From NCBI GenBank assembly GCA_947253595.1, contig CAMXZR010000088.1, positions 1 through 5,979 of the forward strand: a stretch of DNA of 5,979 bases, written 5' to 3'. This DNA is from an uncultured Olsenella sp. (GTDB lineage Bacteria; Actinomycetota; Coriobacteriia; Coriobacteriales; Atopobiaceae). Of this stretch, positions 5,009-5,979 are shown piece by piece. A program made the translations under genes and the position numbers. Numbering within the stretch: the stretch's first letter is position 1; each line of letters starts with the position of its first letter. The notes beneath the pieces were generated by a model. The model was not told the origin of the DNA and did not search any database. It saw nothing but the letters and a program-made list of their open reading frames with translations.

Positions 5009-5979
5009 CTAGCGCGTGGAGCCGCCGCGCAGCAGGTCAGAGAGGTCAAGGTCGATGTCCACGGGCCCATTGATGCCATTGATGGTACCTGCGTTGCTGT
5101 ACTGCCACAGGGCGAAGCGCAGCTTCATGCTGGGCGTTGAGCCGTACTCCGCGTACCAGTACCCGTAGGACGAGAGCTGCTCGAGGTCATAGTAGCCCAG
5201 GTCGACCTGGTTGCCATAGACGATGGCGGTGTATCCGCCCTGCTCGATGCGCTTGCAGAACGCCAGCGCGACCTGGGCCAGCTCGTCGGCGCTGAGCTCC
5301 GACGAGCGTCCCGCCATGACGTCGGACGGTTCGAGGTCGAAGGCCACGGGATAGTCCAGCTTGTTGCCGTCCAGCCGCTTGAGGACAAAGTCTGCTTCCT
5401 CCTCTGCCTCGCCGGTGGTAGTCGCCTGAGAATAGAAGTAGGCACCCACCTTGAGTCCGGCTGCCTTGGCGTCGCGCAGGTTCTTGCGGAAGAGCGAGTC
5501 CACGACGATGTTGCCCGCCACGGTGCCCCGGTAGCCCAGGCGCAGGTAGGCAAACGATACCCCGTCGGCCTTGACCTTCTCCCAGTTGATCTCGCCCTGG
5601 TGCTCGGACACGTCGACGCCCAGCTTCGAGACCGTGTTCCCATCCACCTGGTAGGAGTAGTGGTTGGGGTCGGACCTGTCGAGCCTGGACCAGTCGAAGA
5701 CGCTGCCATCGCGGACCAGCGAGGCGTCGCCCACGGAGGTGTCCACGGCGTTGGGCGCGTGGTTGGCCACCTCTGCCCTGGGCACCTCGGATGCCGTCGT
5801 GGGGGCTGCGGAGTTCGTGGGGTGCGTCACGTAGTAGGCGATGGACGCCACGAGTGCCGTGCCCACCACGACGATGGCCGAGGCCGTCATGAGCCTCTCC
5901 CTGGAAGGCCTGGGCCGCTCCTTCTTGCTCGAGCCGTCGCGGCGCGTTGCCCGGGCGTCGCGACGTGCCTTGTTGATTC
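5009..5979 (-). CDS. Membrane-anchored GH25 family lysozyme (muramidase), 5' end outside the window
   Basis: A glycoside hydrolase family 25 enzyme, which cleaves the beta-1,4 bond between N-acetylmuramic acid and N-acetylglucosamine in peptidoglycan outside the membrane. Numbering from an internal ATG at 5890: a hydrophobic anchor (about 5-22), a linker (23-88), then the catalytic barrel from LGVDVSEHQGEINWEKVK (90-107). Asp93, Asp185 and Glu187 (VAFDLEPS) are the expected active-site acids. YFYSQATTTGEAEEEADF (151-168) and LWQYSNAGTINGINGPVDID (261-280) complete the family pattern. The frame stays open from 5890 to the right edge, reading NKARRDARATRRDG and then KKERPRPSRERL, a basic stretch with coding-like GC3. 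A type II protein with a cytoplasmic tail starting beyond 5979 is therefore most likely. The rival start is ATG 5890, with AGGGAG 6 nt upstream, which would leave an anchor with no positive n-region. A role in wall remodelling is inferred; no phage genes are adjacent. Confidence 0.93.
   Translation of the reverse strand, partial: INKARRDARATRRDGSSKKERPRPSRERLMTASAIVVVGTALVASIAYYVTHPTNSAAPTTASEVPRAEVANHAPNAVDTSVGDASLVRDGSVFDWSRLDRSDPNHYSYQVDGNTVSKLGVDVSEHQGEINWEKVKADGVSFAYLRLGYRGTVAGNIVVDSLFRKNLRDAKAAGLKVGAYFYSQATTTGEAEEEADFVLKRLDGNKLDYPVAFDLEPSDVMAGRSSELSADELAQVALAFCKRIEQGGYTAIVYGNQVDLGYYDLEQLSSYGYWYAEYGSTPSMKLRFALWQYSNAGTINGINGPVDIDLDLSDLLRGGSTR

Noticed and set aside
5009..5979. Lysozyme as a phage endolysin marking a prophage
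   Set aside because: It has a membrane anchor and no holin, tail or integrase gene nearby; a cellular wall hydrolase is simpler.

Overview
The window is GC-rich DNA (third codon positions nearly all G or C) with six genes or gene fragments, all on the minus strand. The set suggests a high-GC Gram-positive. It comprises a glycine-headed lipoprotein with a lipobox, a DUF4428-type zinc-ribbon protein, a NarL-type response regulator, a CadA/ZntA-type metal ATPase without an N-terminal metal-binding domain, and a membrane-anchored GH25 muramidase. An Actinomycetota of the class Coriobacteriia (Olsenella/Atopobium-like) fits best, but this assignment is inference without a database search.

Layout in transcription order, from the right edge to the left. 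(1) A GH25 lysozyme (stop at 5009), whose frame stays open to the right edge, so its start is probably outside. (2) A 298-nt spacer holding a C-rich, G-poor transcript stretch, a near-consensus sigma-70 promoter (TTGACT, 17 nt, TACAAT) and a dyad shaped like an ArsR/SmtB metal-repressor operator. (3) A Zn/Cd/Pb-exporting P1B-2 ATPase (2827-4710). (4) A 153-nt spacer with GC-rich hairpins. (5) An orphan LuxR/NarL-type response regulator with a GTG start (2053-2673). (6) A DUF4428-type protein (1190-1939), whose last codons run through a perfect 16-bp palindrome. (7) A two-domain lipoprotein (282-1127). (8) A 204-nt spacer with several inverted repeats, including a 14-bp stem. (9) The first 25 codons of a secreted or membrane protein, cut by the left edge (1-77).

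No gene pair overlaps and every spacer is at least 62 nt, so this is a run of co-directional, mostly independent units rather than a tight operon. The clearest regulatory story is metal control of the ATPase: promoter and operator are both visible, but no repressor gene lies in the window. The other notable points are the palindrome at the end of the DUF4428 protein, where relatives seem to carry a second zinc ribbon, and the strong hairpins without a T-tract between genes. I see no CRISPR array, tRNA, rRNA, insertion sequence or defence system.
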